Notes: generated from the letters alone by a model not told the origin. 64,000 nt of DNA from Bradyrhizobium sp. CCBAU 051011 (GCF_009930815.1 NZ_CP022222.1:5250501-5314500), one strand, 5' to 3'; counted from the first letter of the stretch, positions 9,701 through 19,293 are shown. Program-made: numbers and translations.

Positions 9701-10477
9701 GCAAAGAAGCTCGCGCTCGAAGCCGCCGGCCTCGACGGTGCCGCCGCTGAGCGGCAAGCGAGCTACCGCGTCTTCGGCTCAAAGCCCGGCGCATACGGCG
9801 CAGGATTGCAGGCGCTGATGGACGAGGGCGGTTGGGACGCGCGATCCGACATCGCCAACGTCTATCTCTCCTGGGGCGGCTACGCCTACGGCGGTGGGAC
9901 CGAGGGAGAAGCTGCGCGCGACGATTTCGCGGACCAGCTCAAGGACACCGACCTCATCGCGCAAGCGCAAGACAACCGCGAACACGATATTCTCGACTCC
10001 GACGACTATTACCAGTTCATGGGAGGCCTCGCGGCCACCGTGCAGACCCTGCGCGGCACCGCGCCGCGCATCGCCCATATCGATACGTCTCGGCCCGAGG
10101 CGCCGCTGGCGCGGCCGTTGTCCCATGAAATCTCCCGCGTGGTGCGTGGCCGCGCCGCAAACCCGAAGTGGATTCGCGGTGTGATGCGCCACGGCTACAA
10201 GGGCGCTTTCGAAATCGCCGCTACCGTGGACTACCTGTTTGGCTTCGCCGCCTCGACCAATGCCGTCGCCAATCATCATTTTGATCAATTGTTCGCGGCC
10301 TACCTCGAGGACGAGGGCGTCCGCGAATTCATGCGCGTATCCAATCCCGCAGCCTTGCATGAAACGGCCGCGTGCTTTGCCGAGGCGATCCGCCGCGGGT
10401 TGTGGACGCCACGTTCCAATCGCGCCGGCGATCTGATCGCCGAACTTCTGCCGAACCAGCAACGGGAAATCGCATGA
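6767..10477 (+). CDS. cobN: Aerobic cobaltochelatase large subunit CobN
   Basis: 1236 residues, about the normal CobN length. With CobS and CobT (not in the window) it inserts cobalt into hydrogenobyrinic acid a,c-diamide with ATP hydrolysis. The sequence is a full-length magnesium chelatase H/CobN-type subunit, with the conserved HLGKHGNLEWLPGK near 525, YPFIVNDPGEGIQAKRR near 570, and the LSWGGYAYGGG region near 1035. The ATG at 6767 follows cobW by 14 bases. The TGA at 10475-10477 overlaps the cobO ATG by four bases. Presence of CobN shows the late-cobalt, oxygen-dependent pathway. Confidence 0.95.
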   Translation: MHLKLDTSGGIDDGDVARDLGQDSADIVVLSAADSDLAAFGIAYAGMPDGFPTVRLTNLLALGHPASVDAFVERTLSEARIVVLRMLGGESYWPHGVESVRSDALRRGSLFACIPGEMDWNASLAARGTLDRDSTYALWRYCTEGGVENAQLALRFAAHLIGRGEAPPQARPMPPAGFWCFEPPSSDRPNAIVVFYRALVAGGDTAGIDMLRQSLNARGLNSVCLFVTSLKDGRSGAFLQTALAAYPPDIIINATAFATATANDDTGVLAASGCPILQVAQAGISRAGWEASTRGLPPRDLAMNVVLPEVDGRIFANVIAFKECVESVGEFTPTAFRPLQDRVDATADLALAWVRLRRKAPAERRVALILANYPNRDGRLANGVGLDTPQSLIDVLDALGRAGYNTAEAPVDADAMMQLLQQGPTNALEQRATRANGVTWLLADYYAALAALPDTVRRAVEGRWGSAEQDPHVVDGAFRLGLHRFGNVIVGVQPARGYNIDSKSSYHDPDLTPPHHYLVFYLWIRRVFDAHAVVHLGKHGNLEWLPGKSTGLSQDCLPEAVLGRLPHLYPFIVNDPGEGIQAKRRAGAVIVDHLTPPMTRAELHDDLARLETLVDEFALAADLDPKRANSIAEDILSLARAQRLDADVNVTRDTPTAEALRALDAHLCDLKEMQIRDGLHVFGRAPSGPQRDDLLVSIARLPRSDLKMQDASLHRALASDLGLGDFDPLTRNLADEYAGARPNELAGLGNGPWRTVGDTVERIEALALALVAGKRDIDPAWTATRAVLDWIDIALRPAIDRSGDAEMEALLAGLDGRFIRPGPAGAPTRGRPDVLPTGRNFFAVDVRAVPTPSAWRIGRLSAERLVESYWQEAGEWPRSIALSAWGTSNMRTGGDDVAQALALIGARPLWEEISGRVTGFAITPLSELKRPRVDVTFRVSGLFRDAFPTQMDLIGSAIRAISRLDEPAEANPIAANVRAKKLALEAAGLDGAAAERQASYRVFGSKPGAYGAGLQALMDEGGWDARSDIANVYLSWGGYAYGGGTEGEAARDDFADQLKDTDLIAQAQDNREHDILDSDDYYQFMGGLAATVQTLRGTAPRIAHIDTSRPEAPLARPLSHEISRVVRGRAANPKWIRGVMRHGYKGAFEIAATVDYLFGFAASTNAVANHHFDQLFAAYLEDEGVREFMRVSNPAALHETAACFAEAIRRGLWTPRSNRAGDLIAELLPNQQREIA

Positions 10478-11112
10478 ACGACCCTTTAAATGTGCAGAAC
10501 GATCATGACGCTGAAAACGCGCGCCACAAGGAGAAGGCGCAAAAGCACAAGGCAGCGCGCGACAAGATCATGGCGACCAAAACCGGCGAAAAGGGCTTGC
10601 TGATCGTCCATACCGGCGCAGGAAAGGGAAAAACCTCGGCGGCGCTGGGCATGGTCTTTCGCCATATCGGCTACGGCTTTCCCGTGGGTATCGTACAGTT
10701 CACCAAATCGCCGGGGTGGAACACCGGCGAAGCGCAGCTTCTGAGGACGTTCCCGGATCTGGTGACGCTCCACATCATGGGAGAGGGCTTCACCTGGCTC
10801 ACACAGGATCGCGAGCGGGACATCGCGGCCGCCACTGCCGGCTGGGAGCGTGCCAAGGAGATGATCCGTGACGACCGCCATCGCCTGGTGCTGCTGGACG
10901 AGCTCAACATTGTGCTGCGCTATGACTATCTCGATCTCGAATCGGTCCTGAAATTCCTCCGCGACGAGAAGCCGGCGGACAAGCACGTCGTCATCACCGG
11001 CCGCAACGCCAAGCCGGCGCTGATCGAGATGGCCGACCTCGTCACCGAAATGACGCTGGTCAAGCATCCATTTCGCGCCGGGATCAAAGGCCAGAAAGGC
11101 ATCGAGTTCTGA
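10474..11112 (+). CDS. cobO: Cob(I)yrinic acid a,c-diamide adenosyltransferase
   Basis: 212 residues from ATG 10474, which overlaps the cobN stop as ATGA; an earlier in-frame start inside cobN is unlikely. CobO/BtuR transfers the 5'-deoxyadenosyl group from ATP to Co(I) corrinoids. The P-loop [15 protein letters not shown] is at about residues 47-61, followed by the family motifs [13 protein letters not shown] and [14 protein letters not shown]. The first 35 residues are charged ([13 protein letters not shown]) as in other CobO proteins. Its stop overlaps the cobQ start by one base (TGATG). Confidence 0.94.
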   Translation: MNDPLNVQNDHDAENARHKEKAQKHKAARDKIMATKTGEKGLLIVHTGAGKGKTSAALGMVFRHIGYGFPVGIVQFTKSPGWNTGEAQLLRTFPDLVTLHIMGEGFTWLTQDRERDIAAATAGWERAKEMIRDDRHRLVLLDELNIVLRYDYLDLESVLKFLRDEKPADKHVVITGRNAKPALIEMADLVTEMTLVKHPFRAGIKGQKGIEF

Positions 11113-12599
11113 TGAACACGCGTACGCCAGCGTTGATGATCCAGGCAACCGGCTCCAATGCCGGAAAGTCGACGATCGTGGCGGGTCTGGCGCGGGCGCT
11201 GGTACGGCGTGGCTTGAAGGTGGCGCCGTTCAAGCCGCAGAACATGTCAAACAATGCCGCTGTTACGGTGGATGGTGGCGAGATCGGGCGGGCCCAGGCG
11301 GTGCAGGCCCGCGCCGCGCGGATGCCGCCGAGCGTGCATATGAACCCTGTGCTTCTGAAACCGGAGACCGATACCGGTGCCCAGATCATCGTTCAGGGCA
11401 AACGCTGGGGTACCCTTCGCGCGAAGAGCTTTCTCGATAAAAGGACGGCGCTGTTGCCGGCGGTGCTGGAGAGCTTTTCGTTGCTCGCCGATCACGCCGA
11501 CCTTGTTCTGGTGGAAGGCGCCGGCAGCCCTGCGGAGATCAACCTTCGCCCCGGCGACATCGCCAATATGGGGTTTGCGTCAGCAGCCAACGTTCCGGTG
11601 GCACTCGTCGGCGATATCGATCGTGGTGGCGTGATCGCGAGCCTCGCCGGCACGCATCTTGTGCTCGAGCCTGACGAGCGGGCGCGCGTCCGCGGTTTCA
11701 TCATCAACAAGTTTCGCGGCGATGTAAGTCTGTTCGATCAGGGTCGCGTCGCGGTGACGCGCCTGACCGGCTGGCCGTCCCTTGGTGTCGTGCCATGGTT
11801 GCCGCAGGCGGCCTGGCTGCCCGCCGAGGACGCGGTCGACCTCGACCGTATCAACGCATCGTCGTCCACGCGCGTTATCGCGGTGCCGGTACTCGCCAGA
11901 ATTGCGAATTTTGACGACCTTGATCCCCTGGGCATGGAGCCCGACGTGAAGCTGATCTTCGTCCGGCCGGGCGAAGCGATTCCTGGAAATGCCGACGTGA
12001 TCATCCTGCCCGGCAGCAAGTCAACGATCGGCGACCTCGCGTTTCTGCGCGCGCAGGGGTGGGACATCGACATCAAGGCTCATGTCCGTCGCGGCGCTCG
12101 CGTGCTTGGTCTGTGCGGCGGCTATCAGATGCTCGGCAAGACCATCGCCGACCCCCAAGGCGTCGACGGCGCGCCCGGCATTGTCGAGGGCCTTGGTTTG
12201 CTCGATATCGCAACCGTGATGAGTGCCGACAAATCGACCACGCTGGTCCGGGGTACCCATTGCACCACAGGTGCTGATGTCGAGGGGTACGAAATCCATC
12301 TCGGCCGCAGCGAAGGACGTGACTGCGAGCGGCCGCTGATCATGATCGACGGCCGGCCGGATGGCGCGATATCCGCTGATAGGCGCGTGGAGGGTACCTA
12401 TGTCCACGGCCTGTTCACGGGGGACACTTTTCGCAAGAAGTGGCTGGCTGATCTGGGGATCGCGTCAAGTCTCGCCTATGAGGCGCAGATCGAAGCGGCT
12501 CTTGACGCGCTGGCCGATCATCTGGAAATGCATTTGGACATCGATCAGATCTTGAAGATTGCCCATAGCCGTCAGAGCAGCAGCGCGAGCGTGGCATAG
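11112..12599 (+). CDS. cobQ: Cobyric acid synthase
   Basis: 495 residues. CobQ performs four glutamine-dependent amidations (b, d, e, g) on adenosylcobyrinic acid a,c-diamide. The dethiobiotin-synthetase-like N-terminal domain carries the P-loop [18 protein letters not shown] (residues 9-26) and [10 protein letters not shown]; the glutamine amidotransferase domain has the nucleophile in [12 protein letters not shown] near residue 335 and the His motif GTYVHGLF near 430. It closes the riboswitch-led operon. Its last 28 bases overlap the end of the convergent cobD gene, and no terminator hairpin is evident between them. Confidence 0.95.
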   Translation: MNTRTPALMIQATGSNAGKSTIVAGLARALVRRGLKVAPFKPQNMSNNAAVTVDGGEIGRAQAVQARAARMPPSVHMNPVLLKPETDTGAQIIVQGKRWGTLRAKSFLDKRTALLPAVLESFSLLADHADLVLVEGAGSPAEINLRPGDIANMGFASAANVPVALVGDIDRGGVIASLAGTHLVLEPDERARVRGFIINKFRGDVSLFDQGRVAVTRLTGWPSLGVVPWLPQAAWLPAEDAVDLDRINASSSTRVIAVPVLARIANFDDLDPLGMEPDVKLIFVRPGEAIPGNADVIILPGSKSTIGDLAFLRAQGWDIDIKAHVRRGARVLGLCGGYQMLGKTIADPQGVDGAPGIVEGLGLLDIATVMSADKSTTLVRGTHCTTGADVEGYEIHLGRSEGRDCERPLIMIDGRPDGAISADRRVEGTYVHGLFTGDTFRKKWLADLGIASSLAYEAQIEAALDALADHLEMHLDIDQILKIAHSRQSSSASVA

Positions 12600-13543
12600 A
12601 TCGCCGCCTGCAGCAGGCAGGCTGCGACGAACAAATCCAGCGCGCGCCTGATATCATCGGGCGTGGCCGCCTCGCGCGCACCGGCGTTGAGAAAGGGGTC
12701 GTTGACGAGACCTTCGGCGTAGCGGCGCGGCCCGGCGAGCGCGATCCCGAGCGCGCCAGCCATCGCGCTTTCTGGCCACCCGGCATTCGGCGACCGGTGA
12801 TAGGCCGCATCGCGGATCATCACCTGGAATGACGTTGCGGCCGATCCGTTCGCTACCGGGGCAACGATGGCGATCAACGGTCCGGACAACCTGGCCGGAA
12901 CGAGATTGACGAGATCGTCGAGCCGCGCCGCGGCCCAGCCGAACCACCGATAGCGCTCCGAGCGGTGACCGATCATCGAATCCGCAGTGTTGATGGCCTT
13001 GTAGGCGAGGAGCCCGGGCAGCCCCAACAGCGCCAGCCAGAATACCGGTGCGACGATGCCGTCCGAAAAATTCTCCGCGGCCGATTCAATCGCCGCGCGG
13101 CTTACTGCGGCTTCATCGAGTTGATTGGGATCTCGTCCCACGATCATCGAAACCGCGATGCGGGCGCCGGCGAGCCCGTCGGATGTGAAAGCCAAGCGTA
13201 CCCGGCTGACGTGTTGGTAGAGGCTGCGCTGCGCGATGAAGATCGATGCGACGAGCGCAAGTATCACGTTTCCGCCCGTGACGTAACGCGTCATCTCGGT
13301 GAGAAAAAAGCCGGCAATCCCGGCAATCGCGACCAGCACTGCGATGGTGGCAATGCCGGAAATCTTGCGCAGCGACGGCGGCCAGGCGTCGCGATTGAAC
13401 AGACGGTCCAGCATGGCGATCAGGGCCCCGAACCACGTTACCGGATGCGGCAACCGCCGCCAAAGCCAATCGGGATCGCCGATCAAGGCATCGAACGCCA
13501 GGGCTGCGATGACCACGAAGAGCGTGTCACCCCAGATCAGCAT
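12572..13543 (-). CDS. cobD: Adenosylcobinamide-phosphate synthase CobD/CbiB
   Basis: 323 residues, integral membrane protein. CobD (CbiB in enterics) attaches the aminopropanol phosphate arm to adenosylcobyric acid. Family signatures are [19 protein letters not shown] (residues 18-36) with the GDP-x-x-x-P-H-P-V element, [21 protein letters not shown] near 150, and [19 protein letters not shown] near 190, separated by four to five hydrophobic segments. Its ATG overlaps the TGA of btuF by one base, so it is coupled to the uptake genes. It ends convergently inside cobQ. Confidence 0.94.
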   Translation of the reverse strand: MLIWGDTLFVVIAALAFDALIGDPDWLWRRLPHPVTWFGALIAMLDRLFNRDAWPPSLRKISGIATIAVLVAIAGIAGFFLTEMTRYVTGGNVILALVASIFIAQRSLYQHVSRVRLAFTSDGLAGARIAVSMIVGRDPNQLDEAAVSRAAIESAAENFSDGIVAPVFWLALLGLPGLLAYKAINTADSMIGHRSERYRWFGWAAARLDDLVNLVPARLSGPLIAIVAPVANGSAATSFQVMIRDAAYHRSPNAGWPESAMAGALGIALAGPRRYAEGLVNDPFLNAGAREAATPDDIRRALDLFVAACLLQAAIYATLALLL

Positions 13544-14427
13544 CAGCGGGTCACGCGCTCAAGCTCGGAGGCGAGGCGTTCCAGCGCATCAATCAATGTA
13601 AGCCCGCCGCAAACGGTCAGCTTTTCCGGGATCACGATCCGTTTCGTCGCGGGATAGAACCGATCGAGCGCGGGATGGAGCAGAAACGCCCCACCTTCGT
13701 CCTGGACAAAATCGCTGTTGCTGGAAACCAGGAGAAAGTCCGGCTTCAAGCTGACGATGGCCTCCAGCGAGGCGAGGCCTCCCGTTCTGTTGCCCAGCTC
13801 GCCCGCGGCGTTATTCAAGCCGACGGTCCTGAGCAGTGAGCTTGTCAAGCTATCGCTGCCGGCGACCCAGCCGCGTCTCGACACCGCCAGCACCCGGTAG
13901 GATTTGCGCGATGCGACCTCCCGGACATGAGCGACCGCCGCATCGAGCTTGCTGATCTCGCGCGCCGCCCGATCCGGATGTTGCACCAGCTCTCCCATTT
14001 GGCGGATATGCTTCTTCACATCGTCAAGGGAGCGGGCAACGTCGAATTCGACGACGCGAAAGCCCTTCTCCTTCAGCAGTTCGCGTGTGGCGCGCTTGGT
14101 GAAGCGGCCGGACACCACGACATCTGGATCTAAAACCAGCACATCCTCGGCTCCGCCCGACAATGGAGTAAATTGCGCGGCCTTGGCGGCATCCCAGGAG
14201 CGAACGGGATCGCGCGCATAGGGGCTGAGACCGAGAATTTGCGCAGGATCGGCAAGCGCCACCAGCAATTGATCGGTACAGAGGTTAATCGACGCGATGC
14301 GCGGAAGTTCGGCGGCAGCAGCTTTATTTTGCGAGCCGATTGCCATAAACATCGTCACCGCGAGGAGCACGTTGCAAATCGTTGCGCGCGTCGATTGAGG
14401 CATTGGCATTTGTTGTCGATAGTACAT
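13543..14427 (-). CDS. btuF: Periplasmic corrinoid-binding protein BtuF
   Basis: 294 residues from ATG 14427, or 288 from the in-frame ATG at 14409. A basic then hydrophobic N-terminus ending AAAAELP is a Sec signal peptide. The mature protein starts with ASINLCTDQLLVALADP and continues as a two-lobed class III binding protein with DPDVVVSGRF and the LERLASELERV end. BtuF-type proteins deliver cobalamin to BtuCD. The open frame extends to 15420, but that part is antisense to cobC. Its 5' end overlaps or abuts the 5' end of divergent cobC, leaving no separate promoter region. The stop is coupled to cobD. Confidence 0.88.
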   Translation of the reverse strand: MYYRQQMPMPQSTRATICNVLLAVTMFMAIGSQNKAAAAELPRIASINLCTDQLLVALADPAQILGLSPYARDPVRSWDAAKAAQFTPLSGGAEDVLVLDPDVVVSGRFTKRATRELLKEKGFRVVEFDVARSLDDVKKHIRQMGELVQHPDRAAREISKLDAAVAHVREVASRKSYRVLAVSRRGWVAGSDSLTSSLLRTVGLNNAAGELGNRTGGLASLEAIVSLKPDFLLVSSNSDFVQDEGGAFLLHPALDRFYPATKRIVIPEKLTVCGGLTLIDALERLASELERVTR

Positions 14428-15411
14428 GGAGGCGATCTCACGGAGGCGATAGCGCGCCATGGCGGCACGCCGCAGCAATGGCTCGATCTGTCGACGGGGA
14501 TCAACCCGTGGCCATGGCCGATACCATCTGACCTGCCCCCCGCTGTTTGGCAACGCTTGCCCTCGCGGGTCGACCAGGACCAACTCATCGCGGTCGCCCG
14601 CACAGCCTATCGGGTGCCCGGCGGGGTCGAGATCACAAGCGCCCCGGGAACGCAGGCGCTGATCCAATGGATGCCAAGGCTGGCTGCCCCTGGACCGGTC
14701 GCGATCATGGGACCGACCTATGGCGAGCATGCGTTGACGTGGCAGCTGGCAGGACACGAGGTCGTCGCATGGCATGATCCCGGCAAGCTGCCTGAAGGCG
14801 TGCGCCACGCCGTCATCGTGAATCCGAACAATCCCGATGGACGTGTCGTCAGCCCCGACGCGATTGTCCGGCTCGCTGCCCAATTGGGCGATCGTGGAGG
14901 CTGGCTCGTTCTGGACGAGGCGTTTGCCGACGTCGAACCCACCGTCAGTGCCGTCGCAATGTGCGAAGGACTGCCGATTGTGATCCTGCGCTCGTTCGGC
15001 AAGTTCTACGGGCTTGCCGGATTGCGGCTCGGCTTCGCCGTTGGCTCGCCCAACATCGTGCAGCGCATCGTCGCCGCACTGGGGCCGTGGTGTTGCTCCG
15101 GTCCGGCCTTGCATATCGGGGCCCTTGTGCTGGCGGATCGACAATGGGCCGACGGCGCGCGCGACAGGTTGAAGCGCCAGGCGAACAAGCTCGATGATGT
15201 CCTGGCGAGGGCCGGTTTCGAAGTCGTGGGCGGTACGTCGCTGTTCCGTCTGGCGCGTCATCGGGATGCTCTGAAATGGCATGCTACGTTGGCTCGGCAA
15301 CATATCTGGTGCCGCTGCTTTGAGCGGCATGAGGATCTGCTTCGATTTGGCCTGCCGCCCGATGAAGCTGGTCTCCATCGCCTGTCCGCTGCCTTCGCCA
15401 GGGGCGAGTAG
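14410..15411 (+). CDS. cobC: L-threonine-O-3-phosphate decarboxylase CobC (class I/II PLP aminotransferase fold)
   Basis: About 333 residues. CobC makes the (R)-1-amino-2-propanol phosphate arm that CobD attaches. Family marks are HGGDLTEAIARHGG at the N-terminus, WLDLSTGINPWPWP, VNPNNPDGRVV, LVLDEAFADVEP (PLP ring Asp) and SFGKFYGLAGLRLG with the Schiff-base Lys near residue 200. No ATG precedes HGGD in frame, so a TTG at 14410 (with GAGG about ten bases upstream) or 14413 is the likely start. The gene is oriented opposite to its neighbours, sitting between btuD and btuF, and would be crossed by antisense transcription from the btuB promoter. Confidence 0.88.
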   Translation: MLSIVHGGDLTEAIARHGGTPQQWLDLSTGINPWPWPIPSDLPPAVWQRLPSRVDQDQLIAVARTAYRVPGGVEITSAPGTQALIQWMPRLAAPGPVAIMGPTYGEHALTWQLAGHEVVAWHDPGKLPEGVRHAVIVNPNNPDGRVVSPDAIVRLAAQLGDRGGWLVLDEAFADVEPTVSAVAMCEGLPIVILRSFGKFYGLAGLRLGFAVGSPNIVQRIVAALGPWCCSGPALHIGALVLADRQWADGARDRLKRQANKLDDVLARAGFEVVGGTSLFRLARHRDALKWHATLARQHIWCRCFERHEDLLRFGLPPDEAGLHRLSAAFARGE

Positions 15412-15416
15412 CCAAT

Positions 15417-16202
15417 TCATCGCTCAACACCGGTCCATGGCACGATCACGTGTTCGCGCCGATAGCCGGCACGATATGCCGTCACCTTGAACACATCGGC
15501 CATGACGGCTTCGGATAACGCCTGCTGCGGTGTGCCCTGCGCGACGAGGCGGCCGTTCGACAGTACAAGAATGGTGTCGGCGAACCGGGCGGCAAGCGCG
15601 AGATCGTGGGTGACCACGATCACCAGAACGCCGCGGTCGGCCGTGCTACGAAGATTCTTCATCGCGTCGATCTGATAACGAGGATCGAGGGAAGCCGTTG
15701 GCTCATCCGCCAGCAGGACCGGCGCCTCGCCCGCCAGCACCCTGGCGAGCGCGACACGGCTACGTTCGCCTCCCGAGAGCTCGGTAACGCGACGCGCTGC
15801 GAGCGCCATGATTTCGGTCGCCTGCATCGCGCGAGTTATGGCAATTTCGTCATCCGATGAAAGGCGTGCCGGATCGGTCGCACCACGTGGGTAACGTCCG
15901 AGCGCGACGATGTCTCTTACCTGCAGCGGCCAATGCACTACATGTCCCTGCGGAAGATAACCAAAACGCTTGGCGCGTTCGCGCAACGGCAGCGACGACA
16001 ACAGGTCGCCGCCGACCTCGACGGTACCCGTCGACCGCACCAATCCAGCGAGCGCCCGCAGCAGCGTGGTCTTGCCGGCGCCGTTCGGACCAACCAGTGC
16101 CACGAGGTGCCGGCTTGAAAATGACAGCGAGACGTCCTCCAGCACGGCACGGCCGGACAGGGTCACGCCAAGGTTGTCAACCCTGAGAAGTGCGCCGTTC
16201 AT
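15417..16202 (-). CDS. btuD: Cobalamin ABC transporter ATP-binding protein BtuD
   Basis: 261 residues of the FecE/BtuD ABC ATPase class. Walker A is [17 protein letters not shown] (about 38-54), the Q-loop is in GYLPQGHVVHWP, the signature is ELSGGERSRVALARVL, and Walker B is VLLADEPTASLDP, followed by the switch His in VVTHDLALA. It powers import through the adjacent BtuC permease, with which it shares a four-base start/stop overlap at 16199-16202. The convergent cobC gene ends five bases away. Substrate assignment to cobalamin rests on the upstream riboswitch and the btuB/btuF neighbours; the protein alone could equally serve a ferric siderophore. Confidence 0.88.
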   Translation of the reverse strand: MNGALLRVDNLGVTLSGRAVLEDVSLSFSSRHLVALVGPNGAGKTTLLRALAGLVRSTGTVEVGGDLLSSLPLRERAKRFGYLPQGHVVHWPLQVRDIVALGRYPRGATDPARLSSDDEIAITRAMQATEIMALAARRVTELSGGERSRVALARVLAGEAPVLLADEPTASLDPRYQIDAMKNLRSTADRGVLVIVVTHDLALAARFADTILVLSNGRLVAQGTPQQALSEAVMADVFKVTAYRAGYRREHVIVPWTGVER

Positions 16203-17221
16203 GCAACCCCTCCAGCTAATGCCCGGCGCTCACGCACGATCAGATAGAGAAAGAATGGTACGCCGATGACAGAGGTGAGGACGCCGACCTTGATATCGGT
16301 GTTCGAGGGAATGATCCGCACGGCAATGTCGGCCGCGGTCAGGAGCGCCGCGCCGGTCAGTGCGCTCGGCAGCAGCAATCGCGCCGGGTCGTAGCCGACC
16401 ACCGGCCGCATCAAGTGCGGCGCGACAAGGCCGATGAAGCCGATAGTACCGGAAACGGCGACCGCTCCGCCGATTCCCAGCGCGACGCCGGTGATGACCA
16501 GGAGCCGCACCCGTGTCACATCGATGCCAAGGCTCTGCGCGGTCTCCTCTCCAAGGCTGAGTGCGCGAAAGGCGCTGCGTTGACTCCACAGCAAGATGGC
16601 GCCAGCCACAATAAACGGCATGGCCAGCATAACGTGGCGAAAACTGCGATCCTCCAGGGAGCCAAGCAGCCAGAACGCAATTTCCAGGCTGGCGAACGGG
16701 TTAGGTGACAGGTTCATTGTCAAAGCGGTTGCCGCTCCCGCGAGGCTGGAGATCGCTAGCCCCGCCAAAATCAGCAGCAGCAATCCGGCGTTACGGCCGG
16801 CGATGCTGAGCAGGACGAACACCGACACAAACGCCATGGCAATGCCGGCCACCGGCAGCGCATAGGAACGGACGTCCGCCCATCCCAGCGCGATCATCAG
16901 AACCGCACCGAAAGCTGCCGATTGTGGTGCGCCGAATAGCGATGGCGAAGCCAATGGATTGCGCAACAGGCCTTGCAGGGCTGTGCCGGACAATCCAAGC
17001 ACAGCGCCGATCGCCGATGCGAGGATGGCACGTGGCAGGCGAATTTCCCGAATGATCGTCTGGTGCGCGTCGCTGCCTCCGCCGAACAAGGCATTGACGA
17101 CCGTGGCCGGCGAAAGCCTGACAGGTCCCGTTCCAAGCGAAACCAGCGCCAGCAGCACGACCAGTACGACAAGACCGACCGTGGTGGCGTATGCCGGCTT
17201 CGTTGCAGATTGACTCACCAT
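16199..17221 (-). CDS. btuC: Cobalamin ABC transporter permease BtuC (FecCD family)
   Basis: 340 residues with about nine to ten hydrophobic membrane segments. FecCD family motifs include IREIRLPRAILASAIGAVLGLSGTALQGLLRNPLASP (about 60-95), GTIGFIGLVAPHLMRPVVG near 270 and ADIAVRI near 310. The start overlaps the end of btuB by seven bases and the end overlaps btuD by four, giving a coupled btuB-btuC-btuD series behind a B12 riboswitch. As with btuD, the fold also serves siderophores, so the B12 role is inferred from context. Confidence 0.88.
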   Translation of the reverse strand: MVSQSATKPAYATTVGLVVLVVLLALVSLGTGPVRLSPATVVNALFGGGSDAHQTIIREIRLPRAILASAIGAVLGLSGTALQGLLRNPLASPSLFGAPQSAAFGAVLMIALGWADVRSYALPVAGIAMAFVSVFVLLSIAGRNAGLLLLILAGLAISSLAGAATALTMNLSPNPFASLEIAFWLLGSLEDRSFRHVMLAMPFIVAGAILLWSQRSAFRALSLGEETAQSLGIDVTRVRLLVITGVALGIGGAVAVSGTIGFIGLVAPHLMRPVVGYDPARLLLPSALTGAALLTAADIAVRIIPSNTDIKVGVLTSVIGVPFFLYLIVRERRALAGGVA

Positions 17222-19293
17222 GTCGCGTTAACCCCGGCATAGACTGCAGGACCCGTGGTGCCGAAGTTGAACACCTCCTGATAATGCTCGTTCAGGATAT
17301 TTTCGCCCCGCGCGAAAACCTTCCAGACGGAATCGATCTTGTATTCGGTATAGAGATCGACCCGGGTATAGGGATCGAGCAGATTGGTTTCGTTGGCGCC
17401 GCTGTAGCGTTTGGAGACAGTGAGCACGCGCGGCTCAATGAGCCATTTGTCAGTGGGCGTAATGGCCAGTGCGAGCCGGGCCACATCGGAAGGACGGCGT
17501 TGCAAGGTAAGATTGGTCCTGAGATCGACAGCATGCAAATGGGTGTAGGCGGCCTTCAGCTTCAGATACCCTGGCAGGAGAACTAGATCCGACCCGAATT
17601 CGATGCCGGAGGTCTCCGCGCGGGTGACGTTGACATAGTGCCCGAGGGGATTGGCGGCATCGATCGAAAATTCGATCAGATTGGAAAATTTGTTGGCGAA
17701 CGCCGTGACCGACAGTGTCAGTCTCCCGTTGAAAAGGGTTTGGTCTATTCCGGCGTCATATCCGAAGCTCTGCTCGGGACTGAGCGAACTATTGCCGTAA
17801 GTTGGCGCGTAGAGCTGATAGAGGGTGGGGGCCTTGGCGCCGGTGCCGGCGCTGGTACGCAGCTTGGTGCCGGTTTCGACAATCGTGTAGGCCGCGGTCG
17901 CGCGCCAGGTCTCGAACCGGGCAACGTCGACGACATCGTCGATCCGTCCACCAAGGCTGATGTTCAGCCGCTCGCCGATCGGCAATTGCCACAGCGCAAA
18001 CACCGAATTGATATCTTGCGTTCCCTTGAGCTGGGGCGTCTGCGGCCCCGGAATCGGGAGCAGCTTGGTAGCATAGGTGTTTGCGGTTTCGTGTTGTGTT
18101 CTGGAGCCAAAAATAAGCGATCCTAGCGGCCCCATTTTCAGGTTGCCCTGGTATTCGGCGCCGACACTGTTGCCGACGTAATCGGAAATGGTCGATGTCG
18201 TGTTCTGCGGCAGTTTGTTGATCTTGTAGCTTACCTCGTTGAAGGAGCGGTCGATGTGGGTCTCGAACACGTTGAAGCTATGGTTCAGGACTCCGTCGAG
18301 CGTATCGAAAGAGGCGCGTCCCCAAACCTGCTGGAGCAGACGCGTGGCGCTTGAAGGCGTGTCGGGAAATGCGCCGGTCGCCGCATCATATGCCGATCGC
18401 GTGAACGAGGAGAGAACTCCGGATTCCAGCCGCACACCTTCTCCGGCGTCGTAGCCGATGCGCGCCGAGCCGCCGACGCGATCAAATCCGTCGCGCTCGA
18501 GCGGGCCATACTTGGCCTCAAGTGCCGGAATGCGATAACCAAAACGCGAGAAGCCGTTGCTGTGTTGTCCGCCTGCGGCAACAGCGTATGACCACGGACC
18601 AGCGGAGCCTGTCACCGATCCGCTGGTGGCGGCAGTGCCATAGCTTCCGCCCTCGGCGCGGACGTTGAATTGGGCGGGGCCGCCGCCCTTCCTGGTGATG
18701 ATGTTGACGACACCGCCGATCGCGTCCGAGCCGTAGAGCGCACTTTGCGGCCCCTTCAACACCTCGATTCGCTCGATCGAGCTCGGCATGAGCATCGCGA
18801 AATCGAAGTCGCCGCTGGCGGCGGTTGGATCGTTGACACGAATGCCATCGATCATCACCAGGGTCTGACCGGTGTTGGCGCCGCGCAACCGGATGCTCGT
18901 CGTCGCGCCGGGGCCGCCGCTTTCGGTGATGTCGAGGCCCGGAACGGTTCGCAAAGCATCGACCAGGGACCCCGGATTGGTAGTTGCAATCGTCTCCTTG
19001 TTGACGACGCTAACGGCGCTTCCTGTACGGCTGAGCGGCTCCGGCGTTCGGTCCGGTGTGATCACCAATTCGGACGGTTGCGGTGGCGAGGAATCGGGCC
19101 TTGCCGGCACAGCCTGCCTCGTGCGCGCTGCGTTGTCCGTTCGGCGAACGGGCTTGGCGGGCTTGGCCGACGGCTTGGGTTCGACCACGACCTCTGGAAG
19201 TTTCTGCGGACCCGACTGGGCGATCGCCTCTTCAGGAAGGCCAAACAGGCCAAATAACGCGGCGAAGCCCGCGGCAAACCTACAGAATCCCAT
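17215..19293 (-). CDS. btuB: TonB-dependent outer-membrane cobalamin receptor BtuB
   Basis: 692 residues from ATG 19293, preceded by AAGGAAAGG as ribosome site; an upstream in-frame extension runs into the riboswitch and is rejected. A signal peptide (FAALFGLFGLPEEAIAQ) is followed by a Pro/Lys-rich linker, a TonB-box-like ELVITPDRTPEPL, the plug domain (VNKETIATTNPGSLVDAL, then RIEVLKGPQSALYGSDAIGGVVNIITRK near 190-215) and a beta barrel ending in aromatic W (AGVNATW). The plug most resembles BtuB rather than the siderophore group, and the gene lies 47 bases downstream of a cobalamin riboswitch. Confidence 0.9.
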   Translation of the reverse strand: MGFCRFAAGFAALFGLFGLPEEAIAQSGPQKLPEVVVEPKPSAKPAKPVRRTDNAARTRQAVPARPDSSPPQPSELVITPDRTPEPLSRTGSAVSVVNKETIATTNPGSLVDALRTVPGLDITESGGPGATTSIRLRGANTGQTLVMIDGIRVNDPTAASGDFDFAMLMPSSIERIEVLKGPQSALYGSDAIGGVVNIITRKGGGPAQFNVRAEGGSYGTAATSGSVTGSAGPWSYAVAAGGQHSNGFSRFGYRIPALEAKYGPLERDGFDRVGGSARIGYDAGEGVRLESGVLSSFTRSAYDAATGAFPDTPSSATRLLQQVWGRASFDTLDGVLNHSFNVFETHIDRSFNEVSYKINKLPQNTTSTISDYVGNSVGAEYQGNLKMGPLGSLIFGSRTQHETANTYATKLLPIPGPQTPQLKGTQDINSVFALWQLPIGERLNISLGGRIDDVVDVARFETWRATAAYTIVETGTKLRTSAGTGAKAPTLYQLYAPTYGNSSLSPEQSFGYDAGIDQTLFNGRLTLSVTAFANKFSNLIEFSIDAANPLGHYVNVTRAETSGIEFGSDLVLLPGYLKLKAAYTHLHAVDLRTNLTLQRRPSDVARLALAITPTDKWLIEPRVLTVSKRYSGANETNLLDPYTRVDLYTEYKIDSVWKVFARGENILNEHYQEVFNFGTTGPAVYAGVNATW

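Noticed and set aside
14428..15420. Extension of the btuF frame to a 625-residue protein
   Set aside because: The added N-terminal part is antisense to cobC and has no signal peptide at its start; BtuF family length fits the 14427 start.
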